Of a DNA stretch of 64,000 bases, positions 17,447 through 26,552 are shown piece after piece. A program made the position numbers and the translations under genes. The stretch is from JAEWWD01 sp964440115. GTDB taxonomy: Bacteria > Bacillota > Clostridia > Christensenellales > CAG-138. The stretch is from NCBI GenBank assembly GCA_964440115.1, contig CAYTPV010000003.1:372001-436000 (forward strand), read 5' to 3'. A model generated the notes under the pieces. It was not told where the DNA came from, made no database searches, and saw only the letters and a list, made by a program, of their open reading frames with translations. Each line of letters starts with the position of its first letter. Within the stretch, counting starts at the first letter, position 1.

Positions 17447-18629
17447 GCCCTTCCCCCTTTTTTCTTTCTGCCTTTTCTGCTTTTTCATGCCCGGAAACAA
17501 GCTGCGCAAGCAGCAGCCCCGCCACCAGATAGCATAGAGCGCAAAGCGCAAGTCCTTTCATATTCCCAGACGACAGGGACAGCGCAAGCTGCCTCCCCGG
17601 CAGTGCGCGCGATGCGAATGTAAGCAGTGCCGCCCAATCCGGCAGCGGAAACAGCAGCCCCGAAAGCGCAGCGTTAAAGAAGGTAACGGCAGGCGCAACC
17701 AGAAACAGCGCCGTCGCCTGCCGCGCAAGCGTGGCTACCACTATGGCCAGCCCCACCGCCGCGCTCAAATACAGCGCAAGCGAAAGAAACAGCCCCGGAT
17801 CTATAACGCCGCCGCCAATCATGGCCCCGGCGTAGATCGCAAGCACGCCGAACAGCAGGCAGAGCACGGCGTGCGCCATGCCAGCGCTCAGCAGCAGCGC
17901 GGCGCGCGGTATGCCCATCAGCCGGATGCGCAGCGTCAGATGCGTACCCGAAACATCCGCCACCCAGCCTGCGCTCACAAGTATGTAGAATACGCAAAAC
18001 GCCGCGTAATAGCGCAAAGCCGTCTGCGCCGGATTGGCTTTGTCGATGATGCTTTCCTCTTCGGGGATATGCGCCACCGCTTTTGCAAGCGCCCCCCCAT
18101 GGTGCACGGCGCGGATTTCTTCCCTGAGCGCGGCTTCGCGTTCGGGTGTCAGGGTCAGCCCCTGCTGCTGCAAAAACGTGCGCGTGCGAGACACTGCTAT
18201 TTCTTCCATGTAGAACAGCATGGTCTGATTGAGCACCGGTTCGCTGGCCGCGGCAGTCGCCCTGGACGCGGAGGAAACGAACAGCTCCACGGTATTGCGG
18301 AATTCCGCCTGCCCGATGCGCGCGGAATATTCCGGCCTTATGATGGCGGCGACATCCGCTTTCCCCGAAGCGAGCATGCGCATGGCCTGTTCGCGCGTTA
18401 GCGCGATGACACGCATACTCTCCTGCGCAAGCAAAGCGTTGACCAACTCCGTGCCCAGTTTGCCCTCATCCTCGTTGACAATAGCGAGGGAAAGCTCCTC
18501 TTCTGCATCCGGTTCAGCAAACGCAATGGGCGCAAGCGAAAGCAAGCTTCCCAACAGCAGAAACACCACAGAAGCGCTGCACAGCGCCGATTTTAGGCTT
18601 ACGCGAAAGAAGCGGCTGAATATCCTCAC
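17415..18629 (-). CDS. ABC-2 type transporter permease
   Basis: 404 aa. One N-terminal helix ending in a signal-like AFAEPDAEEE, a ~200-residue external domain, then five or six C-terminal helices (ALRYYAAFCVFYILVSAGWV and on): the YhgE/LinN ABC-2 layout. Start is GTG at 18629, which overlaps the previous stop (GTGA) and has GGAAGGAG upstream. It pairs with the next permease as a heterodimer driven by the ATPase at 19852. Confidence 0.87.
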   Translation of the reverse strand: MRIFSRFFRVSLKSALCSASVVFLLLGSLLSLAPIAFAEPDAEEELSLAIVNEDEGKLGTELVNALLAQESMRVIALTREQAMRMLASGKADVAAIIRPEYSARIGQAEFRNTVELFVSSASRATAAASEPVLNQTMLFYMEEIAVSRTRTFLQQQGLTLTPEREAALREEIRAVHHGGALAKAVAHIPEEESIIDKANPAQTALRYYAAFCVFYILVSAGWVADVSGTHLTLRIRLMGIPRAALLLSAGMAHAVLCLLFGVLAIYAGAMIGGGVIDPGLFLSLALYLSAAVGLAIVVATLARQATALFLVAPAVTFFNAALSGLLFPLPDWAALLTFASRALPGRQLALSLSSGNMKGLALCALCYLVAGLLLAQLVSGHEKAEKAERKKGEGHEDIIAESTV

Positions 18630-19855
18630 GCTGCACGCTCCTTCCTGCGGTAGGTGAAGTACCCCGCACACAGCAGCAGCGCGCACCATACGGATAAAAC
18701 GCCCGCATCCCGCCAAAACGCCGCCGAGTCAAAACGGAACAGCGTGCCGCTTAAGATATGCATGCTCGCAGAAAGCGGCAGCACACGGGCGACGGAACGC
18801 ACGGCATCCGGCAGCAGATTTTCGGGAATGAACAACCCGGAACAGCACGCGAGCAGCAGTATCACAAAGAAGCCCGCCCAACCGGCGGTATCCTTGTTGC
18901 GTGCAGCAAGGGGCAGGGCAGCGGCAAACGCGGAAAAGCAGCAGGCGATGAGGAGCATGGCAAACAGCATCGCCGGCACGCTGCCCACCAACCGCGCACT
19001 GCGCATGAAGTTGGCGATATTGAACAAAGACCCCGTGGGGATCAATGTGAGCAGTATGAGCAGAATGAACGCCATGCCGGAAAGTATGCGCGCAAAGAAA
19101 AATCGTGAGGCATTGTGCCCTGCGAGCACGCCGCGACGAAGCAATGTGCCATTGAGGTCGTTCGCTGTTTTTCTGGAAAGCGGCAGCGCCGCAAGCGCAC
19201 TAAACAGCGTATACACCGCCGCGAGGTAATACTGCACAGGCACCAGGTCGCCTAAAGGCGTAATGACGCCCATATCGCCAAACACCTCGCGGCGGCTCAT
19301 GTACTGGTTGATGGCATAATCCATTGTCTTGGAAAAGAAATCGTCGCTCTGTTTCTGGGGAACGCCCGCGCCGCGCACGCTCCAGTACGCAAGCTCGAGT
19401 ATGTTTTCCGATTTGCCGACCGCCGCCAGAGAATCCGAAAGCGCGCTGCGCACTACGGCAACTTCCAACTCATGCCCCGGGGCGGCATAAATATCGAGCT
19501 GGACATGGCGCTTTTGAGACATATCGTCGAACATGTGGGGCGGGATATGGATGAATATCGTAGCGTCGCCGGACTTTAAAAGCTCCAAGCCCTTTTCCGG
19601 CGTGGCCACAGGGTATACCACGATGAGATCCTTGAGCGCCTGTGAGTTGACAAGCTGCGTAATAAATTGACGCACCGGTTCGGAACCATCTTCGTCGCAG
19701 AGCATGGCGCTGAATTTGGTCAGTTTAGTGCTTGCGAACATGGGCATGGCCACAAGCGAAAGCGCGAGCATGACGCAGAATGGGGCAAGCACGCACAGCA
19801 GTACCGTGCCCCATCCTGCAAACACCCGCTTAAAATCAATGGCGATCAGCTTCAT
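18626..19855 (-). CDS. ABC-2 type transporter permease
   Basis: 409 aa. N-terminal helix (TVLLCVLAPFCVMLALSLVA), external domain, then five C-terminal helices (SALAALPLSRKTANDLNGTL onward; AGWAGFFVILLLACCSGLFI). Same architecture as its partner. ATG at 19855 overlaps the ATPase stop by 4 nt (ATGA). Confidence 0.88.
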   Translation of the reverse strand: MKLIAIDFKRVFAGWGTVLLCVLAPFCVMLALSLVAMPMFASTKLTKFSAMLCDEDGSEPVRQFITQLVNSQALKDLIVVYPVATPEKGLELLKSGDATIFIHIPPHMFDDMSQKRHVQLDIYAAPGHELEVAVVRSALSDSLAAVGKSENILELAYWSVRGAGVPQKQSDDFFSKTMDYAINQYMSRREVFGDMGVITPLGDLVPVQYYLAAVYTLFSALAALPLSRKTANDLNGTLLRRGVLAGHNASRFFFARILSGMAFILLILLTLIPTGSLFNIANFMRSARLVGSVPAMLFAMLLIACCFSAFAAALPLAARNKDTAGWAGFFVILLLACCSGLFIPENLLPDAVRSVARVLPLSASMHILSGTLFRFDSAAFWRDAGVLSVWCALLLCAGYFTYRRKERAA

Positions 19856-20565
19856 ATTACAAGCCTGAGCCGGGCAAGCAGCGCCTCTTCGGGGTTGCCG
19901 CTGCCCGCGAGAAATTCCTGCGGCGACCCTAAAAATACGGTTTCGCCGCAATCAAGAGTCATCACCCGGTTGCAAAGCGGCAACAGCTGTCCAGCCGAAT
20001 GCCCGGAGATGACGATTGCCGTGCCATTCTGCGCCTTTTTATGCAGCAGGTCGAGTATATGCGCCGTGTGGCGGATATCCACGCCTACCAGAGGCTCGTC
20101 GAGTATGAGCAGTTCCGGGTCGTTGATGAGCGCAGCGGCGAGGTTTACCCTGCGTTTGGTGCCGCCGGATAAGGAGGAGACGCGCTTTTTGAACACATCC
20201 GAAAGGGAAAGCTCGCGCGCCGCTTCTTCCGCTTTTTCCCGCGCAGCCTTGCCGCGCAGCCTGCAGAACGCAAGCAGATTATCGCACACCGACAGTTCTT
20301 CAAACAGCGCGATTTCCTGCGGCACAAATCCTATTCTTCGCCTGAGAGCAGGCGCGTTCTTCTGCGCTTCCAGGCCAAACAGCTCGTATTGGCCCTTATC
20401 CTGCAGCGCAATGAGCGCGAGTATGTGCATCAATGTGGATTTACCTGCGCCGTTGGGCCCGAACAGCCCCAGCACTTCCCCTTTTTCAAGCGTCAGGGAA
20501 ACACCGCGCAGCACCTGCGTATTTTTATAGGCTTTTCCTAGCCCGTCAGCGATCAGCATGGCCAT
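19852..20565 (-). CDS. ABC transporter ATP-binding protein
   Basis: 237 aa. Walker A GPNGAGKST (residues ~36-44), signature LSGGTKRRVNLA, Walker B LLILDEP, switch His in VISGHSAGQL. It belongs to the CcmA-like exporter group. It begins one base after the lipoprotein stop with no strong ribosome site, so translational coupling is likely. Substrate unknown. Confidence 0.95.
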   Translation of the reverse strand: MAMLIADGLGKAYKNTQVLRGVSLTLEKGEVLGLFGPNGAGKSTLMHILALIALQDKGQYELFGLEAQKNAPALRRRIGFVPQEIALFEELSVCDNLLAFCRLRGKAAREKAEEAARELSLSDVFKKRVSSLSGGTKRRVNLAAALINDPELLILDEPLVGVDIRHTAHILDLLHKKAQNGTAIVISGHSAGQLLPLCNRVMTLDCGETVFLGSPQEFLAGSGNPEEALLARLRLVI

Positions 20566-20566
20566 A

Positions 20567-22144
20567 TTACTGCGAAAGCGCCATCAGCAGCATAAGGCCG
20601 CGATAGGGCGCAGGCATGGAATCGAACTGCTCTACATCCATATCCAGCTCCTTGAACACTTCCTCGCGCGTTGCGGCGCTCATACCGGAGCCTTCGATGA
20701 ACTGCGGGGCTTCGATTGCGATATCCTCATACGTTTTGCCATACGTGATAGCCGTATCGGTTACGGAATTATCTTCCGGGTCGGTCGCCTGCATGGTGCC
20801 TGTGGCATCCACGCCGCCCGAAGCGTTCTTCTGCTGTTTCCAGGCCACCGTAATGGGCATTGTCTTTGTGTCAGCTTTGCCGTTATCCATTGTGGTCTGC
20901 GTGAAGGAGATCGTGCCCGTCATATCATAGAGCGCGTCGGTATTGGTGCTTTGCGACGCGAACGTGATTTTTACGTTTTCCCCATTGAGATTGACAGACT
21001 CTGCGGAAATTTCGCCCGTATAGGAATCGCCGCCCGCATTTGTGTTGGTATCAGACAGCGACATGAGCGCGCCGTCGCCGAACTGGAAGGATATTTCGTT
21101 GCGGCGCTCAAAGCCCTTTTCATAGAACAGCAGACGCCAAGCGTTCTCGGTGCCATCCACGGCAAACGAAAGATCCACGCCGACGGGCTGATCCTCATAG
21201 GACAGCAAAACCACTTTCAGCTGTGCTTCACCGGACTGTATGGCCTGTTTGAGCGCGTCGAGCCTGGTCACTTTCGTATCCTTCTGATCCGCCGTTTCGA
21301 GGCTGTTTACCATGTTGCTGATGCCGCCGTTTTCAGAAATCATCGTCACATAATCCGTCAGCACGGCGCGGGCTGTTTCGCCGGAAAGAGAGAGTTCTAT
21401 TGTCTTCGCGCTGCCCGAGCCGCCGGGCAATGTAAGATCCTCCGTGCCCTCGGCATAGTCCGCATCCGCCGACTGCGCGAGCACAAGCGCCGCAAAAGAT
21501 GTGATGCGCTGCGCCCATTCATCTTTGGACTGCACGGGCTTTTGTTCTTTGCTAAGAGCAAGCCCCGCACGCGACAGCGCGGATTGATCTTTATAGGAGG
21601 CGGCAAGCGCAGCATCCGGTACAAAGCGTATGATGGGCTTGCTGGCATCTGCGCGGCGCAGCAGCATGGCATCGCCCGAAAAATACATGCCGCCCTCGCC
21701 TTTGGTTTCCGAACCCGCGACGGCCGCTATGGTGAACGCCGCATCGCCGGAGCCTGCGTCCATCAGTGACACCGTCTTCATTTTCTGCTCATCCTCGCCT
21801 TTTTGCTGAACACTGATGAGCGTTTCCACGCGGGACGATTTGCTCGTATCTATTCCCGTTGGGTCGAACAGAAAGCCAAGTCCTGCTCCGCTCATGCTCT
21901 CGCTTTTTGTGACGGCGTTGTTGAGCACAGTTTCAAGCCCCGCCTGAAACTGCACCGGTATGGGCACGGGCGTGGGCTCGGGGGTGGGCTCAGGGGTAGC
22001 TTTGGGATTGTCTTTTACACCGGCAAATAACCCGCCGGATTTGCCGCCGGAGCTTTCCTGCTTGGGCGAGCAGGCGGCGGATGTCAACAAGAATGCCAGT
22101 ATGAGCAGCAGCGCCAACACCGGGCGCCAATTCATGCGCTTCAT
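20567..22144 (-). CDS. Large lipoprotein heading an ABC exporter operon
   Basis: 525 aa. Lipoprotein signal ending in LTSAAC, followed by a PTPEPTPEPTPVP linker and a beta-rich body of unknown family. AAGGAGGG lies before the ATG at 22144. As first gene of lipoprotein-ATPase-permease-permease it may be a surface partner that delivers or senses the exported compound. No family recognised. Confidence 0.8.
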   Translation of the reverse strand: MKRMNWRPVLALLLILAFLLTSAACSPKQESSGGKSGGLFAGVKDNPKATPEPTPEPTPVPIPVQFQAGLETVLNNAVTKSESMSGAGLGFLFDPTGIDTSKSSRVETLISVQQKGEDEQKMKTVSLMDAGSGDAAFTIAAVAGSETKGEGGMYFSGDAMLLRRADASKPIIRFVPDAALAASYKDQSALSRAGLALSKEQKPVQSKDEWAQRITSFAALVLAQSADADYAEGTEDLTLPGGSGSAKTIELSLSGETARAVLTDYVTMISENGGISNMVNSLETADQKDTKVTRLDALKQAIQSGEAQLKVVLLSYEDQPVGVDLSFAVDGTENAWRLLFYEKGFERRNEISFQFGDGALMSLSDTNTNAGGDSYTGEISAESVNLNGENVKITFASQSTNTDALYDMTGTISFTQTTMDNGKADTKTMPITVAWKQQKNASGGVDATGTMQATDPEDNSVTDTAITYGKTYEDIAIEAPQFIEGSGMSAATREEVFKELDMDVEQFDSMPAPYRGLMLLMALSQ

Positions 22145-22203
22145 ATGTTTTCCCTCCTTCGGTATTGAAAAGCAAACTCCGTATGAGACAGGAACCCAAT
22201 ATG

Positions 22204-22232
22204 ACTATACAAAATACAAAGCGCCGGTTGAA
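22204..22232 (-). promoter_or_regulatory. Promoter of the lipoprotein-ABC operon
   Basis: Minus strand -35 TTCAAC (22227-22232), 17-bp spacer, -10 TATAGT (22204-22209), 60 nt before the lipoprotein start. Confidence 0.55.
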
Positions 22233-22327
22233 TAGCCAGGATCAAACTGGCAATGACAAAAGACTGGCACGAATCATGACAGCGTCGAACAGCCATCCGT
22301 TCACGATTTTTGCGGGTGTGCGTGTAC

Positions 22328-24553
22328 TCAGATCGTATGGGGCAGCAGCGGCGAACGCTCGCCGGTATGGTATATATGCAGCACGTGCAGTGCCCTCGTA
22401 CAGGCCGTATACAGCAGCAGCCGTTCCTCATCTCGGCTGTAATTGCCGTTCCCGGCGTTGTAGAGTATCACCGCGTCAAATTCCAGACCTTTTGCAAGAT
22501 ACGCCGGCATGACGACAGCGCCCCTGACATATTCCTGATTGCCGCTGACGATTGCGCTGACCTGCGCCTTATCTTTGAGCAGACGATAGGCATCGTCCGC
22601 TTCGTTTTTTGTGCGGGCGAGTATGCCGACGGATCGATACCCTTTTTCCGTAAACGCTCGGATATCCTTCGCTATGCGGTCTGTGAGGGCTTGTCCATCC
22701 GAAAACGGGAGTAAGAGCGGTTCGTCGCCGTGCCGTTCCACCGTTTCTTCCGGCAGATGCGTTTGGAGTATGCGCCGCGCAAAGCGTGTGATTTCCACCG
22801 TGGAGCGGTAGCTTTTGTTCAAATGCAGCAGCAACGTGTTTTCCGGCGGGAATATGTGCGAGATATTGTCGTAATCCCCTATCTTCATATAGGGGTTGAT
22901 GGATTGCGAAATATCCCCCAGCATGGTGATGTTGGCGTTACGGAACAGTTGGTGGAATATTTCGTATTGCAGGGGTGAATAGTCCTGTGCTTCATCGATG
23001 ATGACAAATTTGATGGCGGAGGTATCCATGGCTACCCCCAACGCCCCCTGCAGATACAGCAGCGCAATCTGGTCTTCATAATACAGCTGTCCGGCATTGA
23101 GGTTTTCGAGCGTGTATTTCCTGATCTCCCGCAATTCCTTTGCCCTTTCGCCGCCAACGAAGTTTGAAATGCCCTCAAAAAGCTGCCTGTACATGCGGAG
23201 CGCGTCCACACAAGTCAGGCTTTCGATGGTTTCCCGCGCTTCGCGCGTTTCATTTCTTACAATGGATATGCTTTCCTTTTGTATTTCGGCGCTGTTCATG
23301 GAGCTTTCAGAGTTATTCAGCATGGCTGTGATTTCCCGCACGCGCTGTTCTTCCCGGTTTTTAAGCAGGTAGAGTGCCCTTGAGCGGATCTGTTCAAGCC
23401 GCCATTTCAGGGTAAGCGAGGAATAATCCTGCTCGAACAGTTTCCTCAATTCGGCGGCTGTGATCACCGGTTTGCCGAACGCCACGATATCCGGAAAGTT
23501 TTTGTAGTTCGCCTCCACATGTGCGACGTACTTTTTCAAAATAGTCAGGAATTCCACGGACGACTTGACCGCTATGCTCCTTACCCTTTGCGCATAAACC
23601 GGGCTGTTCTGGTGGGCAAGTATGTACTCCATCATGTCGTAACTGCTTTCCTTTTTCAATTTCACATTGAGTGAGGCATCCATATATTCCTCAAACGTGG
23701 TCTGCAGCATGTTGTCTTCCCCCAATTCGGGCAGCACATTGGAGATATAATCATTGAATATGGAGTTGGGGGAGAATATGACGATGTTTTTGGGCGTAAT
23801 CTGATCGCGGTATTTATAGAGCAAATACGCCACCCGGTGCAGCGCGATGGATGTTTTGCCGCTTCCGGCCGCGCCCTGCACGATAAGGTGCTTGTATTGC
23901 TCGTTGCGGATGACTTTGTTCTGTTCTCGTTGAATGGATGTAACGATGGTTTTCATTTTGCTGTCCGTGCTTTTGCTCAAAAGCTGCTGCAGCATTTCAT
24001 CGTCTATTTTCAGATTGCTGTCAAACAGATACTCCAGCTTACCGTTGCTGATTTTATATTGCCGTTTGAGCGTGATTTCGCCGCTGATGACTCCCTGCGG
24101 GCAGGTGTATTGCGCGCTGCCGGTTTCATAATCGTAAAACATACTCGAAACAGGCGCACGCCAATCGTAAACGAGTATGTCATACGCGTCGTTGATAAGG
24201 TTTGATATGCCGATATAATAGGGCTGTGCCTGTTCGCCGATCTGCATGAAATCAAACCGTCCGAAATAGGGGGACAGCAGCATTTTTCTGTATTTTTCTT
24301 TGAGCTGTTCTATGAACCCGTGGCTCCGCTTCTGCCGTTTCATCGTATCCACGAATTCCAGAAAATCGACAAGCTGGTTTAGGCCGTTGGATATGGAAAT
24401 GGAGCCGACATTCTCCCACAGGTTTTTTTGCGTTTCAAGAGCCTCCGTTTCAAGCTTTTCATTGATCTCGCAATTTTCCTCATACTGTTTGCGGGCCTCT
24501 TTGAGCACTGTCTCGAGCCTTTCCAGTTCCTGTCGCCAGACGAATTCGTTCAT
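22328..24553 (-). CDS. helD: HelD-like superfamily 1 helicase/ATPase
   Basis: 741 aa. A long N-terminal coiled coil (WRQELERLETVLKEARKQYE), then Walker A IVQGAAGSGKTSIALHRVAY, motif II VIIDEAQDYSPLQYE, motif III MLGDISQSI and late motifs YRSTVEI and ARTKNEADDAYRLL. The YDWRAPVSSMFYDYETG segment is typical of HelD. HelD binds RNA polymerase and helps release it from DNA. I start at the ATG at 24553 with GAGAGG upstream. Confidence 0.92.
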   Translation of the reverse strand: MNEFVWRQELERLETVLKEARKQYEENCEINEKLETEALETQKNLWENVGSISISNGLNQLVDFLEFVDTMKRQKRSHGFIEQLKEKYRKMLLSPYFGRFDFMQIGEQAQPYYIGISNLINDAYDILVYDWRAPVSSMFYDYETGSAQYTCPQGVISGEITLKRQYKISNGKLEYLFDSNLKIDDEMLQQLLSKSTDSKMKTIVTSIQREQNKVIRNEQYKHLIVQGAAGSGKTSIALHRVAYLLYKYRDQITPKNIVIFSPNSIFNDYISNVLPELGEDNMLQTTFEEYMDASLNVKLKKESSYDMMEYILAHQNSPVYAQRVRSIAVKSSVEFLTILKKYVAHVEANYKNFPDIVAFGKPVITAAELRKLFEQDYSSLTLKWRLEQIRSRALYLLKNREEQRVREITAMLNNSESSMNSAEIQKESISIVRNETREARETIESLTCVDALRMYRQLFEGISNFVGGERAKELREIRKYTLENLNAGQLYYEDQIALLYLQGALGVAMDTSAIKFVIIDEAQDYSPLQYEIFHQLFRNANITMLGDISQSINPYMKIGDYDNISHIFPPENTLLLHLNKSYRSTVEITRFARRILQTHLPEETVERHGDEPLLLPFSDGQALTDRIAKDIRAFTEKGYRSVGILARTKNEADDAYRLLKDKAQVSAIVSGNQEYVRGAVVMPAYLAKGLEFDAVILYNAGNGNYSRDEERLLLYTACTRALHVLHIYHTGERSPLLPHTI

Positions 24554-24588
24554 ACCTGCACCTCTCAAAAAAATTTCCGTAAACCATA

Positions 24589-24618
24589 TTGACGAAGCCG
24601 TTCTTTTCGTTGTATAAT
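24589..24618 (+). promoter_or_regulatory. Orphan plus-strand promoter
   Basis: TTGACG (24589-24594), 18-bp spacer, TATAAT (24613-24618). No convincing coding region follows on the plus strand, only a terminator at 24711. Confidence 0.6.
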
Positions 24619-24624
24619 GAAAAT

Positions 24625-24747
24625 AGAGATATTGTAATCATTATACATATGGTTACAAACTGTATTCAGTTTAGCACCCGTCGTTTTATCATGTCAATAG
24701 AAACGGCTTGTCTCATCGGCAGATTTCCGATGGGATTTTTGTTTTTG
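24625..24747 (+). ncRNA. Candidate small RNA of about 120 nt
   Basis: Defined by the promoter at 24589-24618 and the terminator at 24711-24747. The only reading frame inside is short, hydrophobic at the end and without a ribosome site. It lies between two minus-strand genes (HelD-like and the HTH regulator), so it cannot be a leader of either. No known RNA family recognised. Confidence 0.45.
24711..24747 (+). terminator. Strong plus-strand terminator
   Basis: TCTCATCGG (24711-24719) pairs with CCGATGGGA (24727-24735) across a 7-nt loop, followed by TTTTTGTTTTTG. The T run is on the plus strand only. Confidence 0.75.
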
Positions 24748-24788
24748 TTTTACAAATCTCAGTATAGCGTTCGGATATGATTTACTTG

Positions 24789-26306
24789 TTACACCAGACT
24801 CTCCATATACGCCTGAACGGTTTTCACAGACGCTGCGAAATCGGGGGATTCATATGCCTTTTCGCCGATTTTGCCCTGCAGGTAATCCCAGAATGCGGCG
24901 ACCATGTTGCCGTCGTTCATAAAGAGCACCACGGGGGGTTCGGAGGTTTTGAATATGAACACACCGCTTGAATCGCGCACATACACGGCATAGCCGCCCT
25001 GCTCACGGAAATTTCCGGTGTATGCCCGGTAGTTGGGGAAGCTTTTCATGAGTTCGAGTATAGCGGCAAGGTGTTCTTTGTATTCCTCCGCGGTATAGCA
25101 CAGTGCACCGCCGCGCAGCATTTCCGATAGCGCCAGCTTGACTGTGCCGGCGGAAAGCTCCTCACTGCTCGGCAAGCGAATGAGTTCATAAAAGCGACAA
25201 GTCTGCAGCAATTCCAGAAACAGGCCGCGCCGTTTTGTGTGAAGCAAAAGAATGGCTTCCCTGTTTTTGAAATCGGCCCGGAGCAGTATGCGGCGAAGCA
25301 GATCCTCCGGCATGGTCAGAAGCGAAAGAGATTCCGTGCATACAAGCGTATCTGCCGTTTGCTGCTCAAATTCCAGCAGCGCGTCTACACATGCGTTGCC
25401 GTCGCGCGAGGTGAATATGCGCATGAGCGGCCTGCACAGCCGCAAATATTGCGTAAATTCCGCCGTATAGGCAGAGACTGCCGTCGCGTCGCGAAACAGC
25501 AGATTTGCCGCTTCGAATACGCTTTCCCCTACAGAAGAAGACACCACCGCCGCAGTCTCGGGCGCGATGAACAGCGTGCGCTTGAATATGCCGTCGCGCT
25601 TTTTGGGGTAAAAGTACGGCTCGATATTGCCCGTCATATACAGCGGCATCCATTGGCCTATGGCGCGCAGCATTTCATCGAGATCGCGCTGTATGGTGTG
25701 GATAATCCGTATGCTGTTGCCCTCTTTGAGTACGCGGAACATCAGCGCAGCCCATTGGCGGGCAAACATGGGATCATCCGCCATCCAGCCCGTTTCTTCG
25801 TCGCTGAACAGCAGCAGCGTCTGCGGGGATTTGCGCTCTGCGACTTCCGATAAAAACGTCAGCACCGCCCGGCGCTTACCCTCAACACCATAGAATACTT
25901 CCAGGGGTGTTTGTTTCACTTCCGAAGAAACCACGGTGGAAGCCGGTATGGTCAGCGCGGGACGAAGGCCGGAAAGCCCGCCCAGGAATTGCCCGATGGC
26001 TCCGGCCTCACCGCTTTTTTCAGCTGACAGCCACCGTGCGAGAAGCGGGGAAAGCGCAGCAGTATCCTGCGGCAGCGCATGCGTGCCCAACGCGTCGCCG
26101 ATTGCCCTGCGCTGGTAATCCGCCTCGCAGTGCCGCGCAAAATAAGACGCCATTGCATAAATGCAGCCGTCGTCACGCGGACACAGGCGCTTACCGCCCC
26201 GCAGGCGGCTGATATAGGAGGCGTCCAGTTTTACGGCATGCGCGAGCGCGCTGTTGGAAGTTTTGGTGACATCCATGAGGAAGCTGAGTTTTTCACAAAA
26301 CGGCAT
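24789..26306 (-). CDS. Large HTH (XRE-type) regulator with unknown sensor region
   Basis: 505 aa. N-terminal HTH (FLMDVTKTSNSALAHAVKLD, then ASYISRLRGGKRLCP) followed by ~420 residues with no recognised domain, including a stretch that reads like an effector or activity domain (RVLKEGNSIRIIHTIQRDLD). I prefer the ATG at 26306, 6 nt after GAAGGTG, to the upstream GTG. Single gene; target unknown. Confidence 0.78.
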   Translation of the reverse strand: MPFCEKLSFLMDVTKTSNSALAHAVKLDASYISRLRGGKRLCPRDDGCIYAMASYFARHCEADYQRRAIGDALGTHALPQDTAALSPLLARWLSAEKSGEAGAIGQFLGGLSGLRPALTIPASTVVSSEVKQTPLEVFYGVEGKRRAVLTFLSEVAERKSPQTLLLFSDEETGWMADDPMFARQWAALMFRVLKEGNSIRIIHTIQRDLDEMLRAIGQWMPLYMTGNIEPYFYPKKRDGIFKRTLFIAPETAAVVSSSVGESVFEAANLLFRDATAVSAYTAEFTQYLRLCRPLMRIFTSRDGNACVDALLEFEQQTADTLVCTESLSLLTMPEDLLRRILLRADFKNREAILLLHTKRRGLFLELLQTCRFYELIRLPSSEELSAGTVKLALSEMLRGGALCYTAEEYKEHLAAILELMKSFPNYRAYTGNFREQGGYAVYVRDSSGVFIFKTSEPPVVLFMNDGNMVAAFWDYLQGKIGEKAYESPDFAASVKTVQAYMESLV

Positions 26307-26552
26307 GATATGCACCTTCTCTTAGATTCAATATATCAAAAATAGTACATACATACAATATAAAACAGTCATGAGTCGTGCCATACGACGCTGATACATG
26401 CTCTTGTATCACCGCATAATCCGCTAAAGGTATCATTTCGTCTGAACCGGGCTTAATTTTGTTTCTCCGGATATCAACATTTCGCGGTATACTGAGCTTA
26501 TGGAACGTATCGTTTCATTCGTTTGCCTTAAGCAATCTGGGAGGGTACGCCG

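Noticed and set aside
20558..21769. Long plus-strand frame opposite the lipoprotein gene
   Set aside because: Shadow of a GC-rich minus-strand gene; composition unlike a protein.
24589..24780. 63-codon plus-strand frame over the candidate small RNA
   Set aside because: It begins inside the promoter and continues through the terminator.
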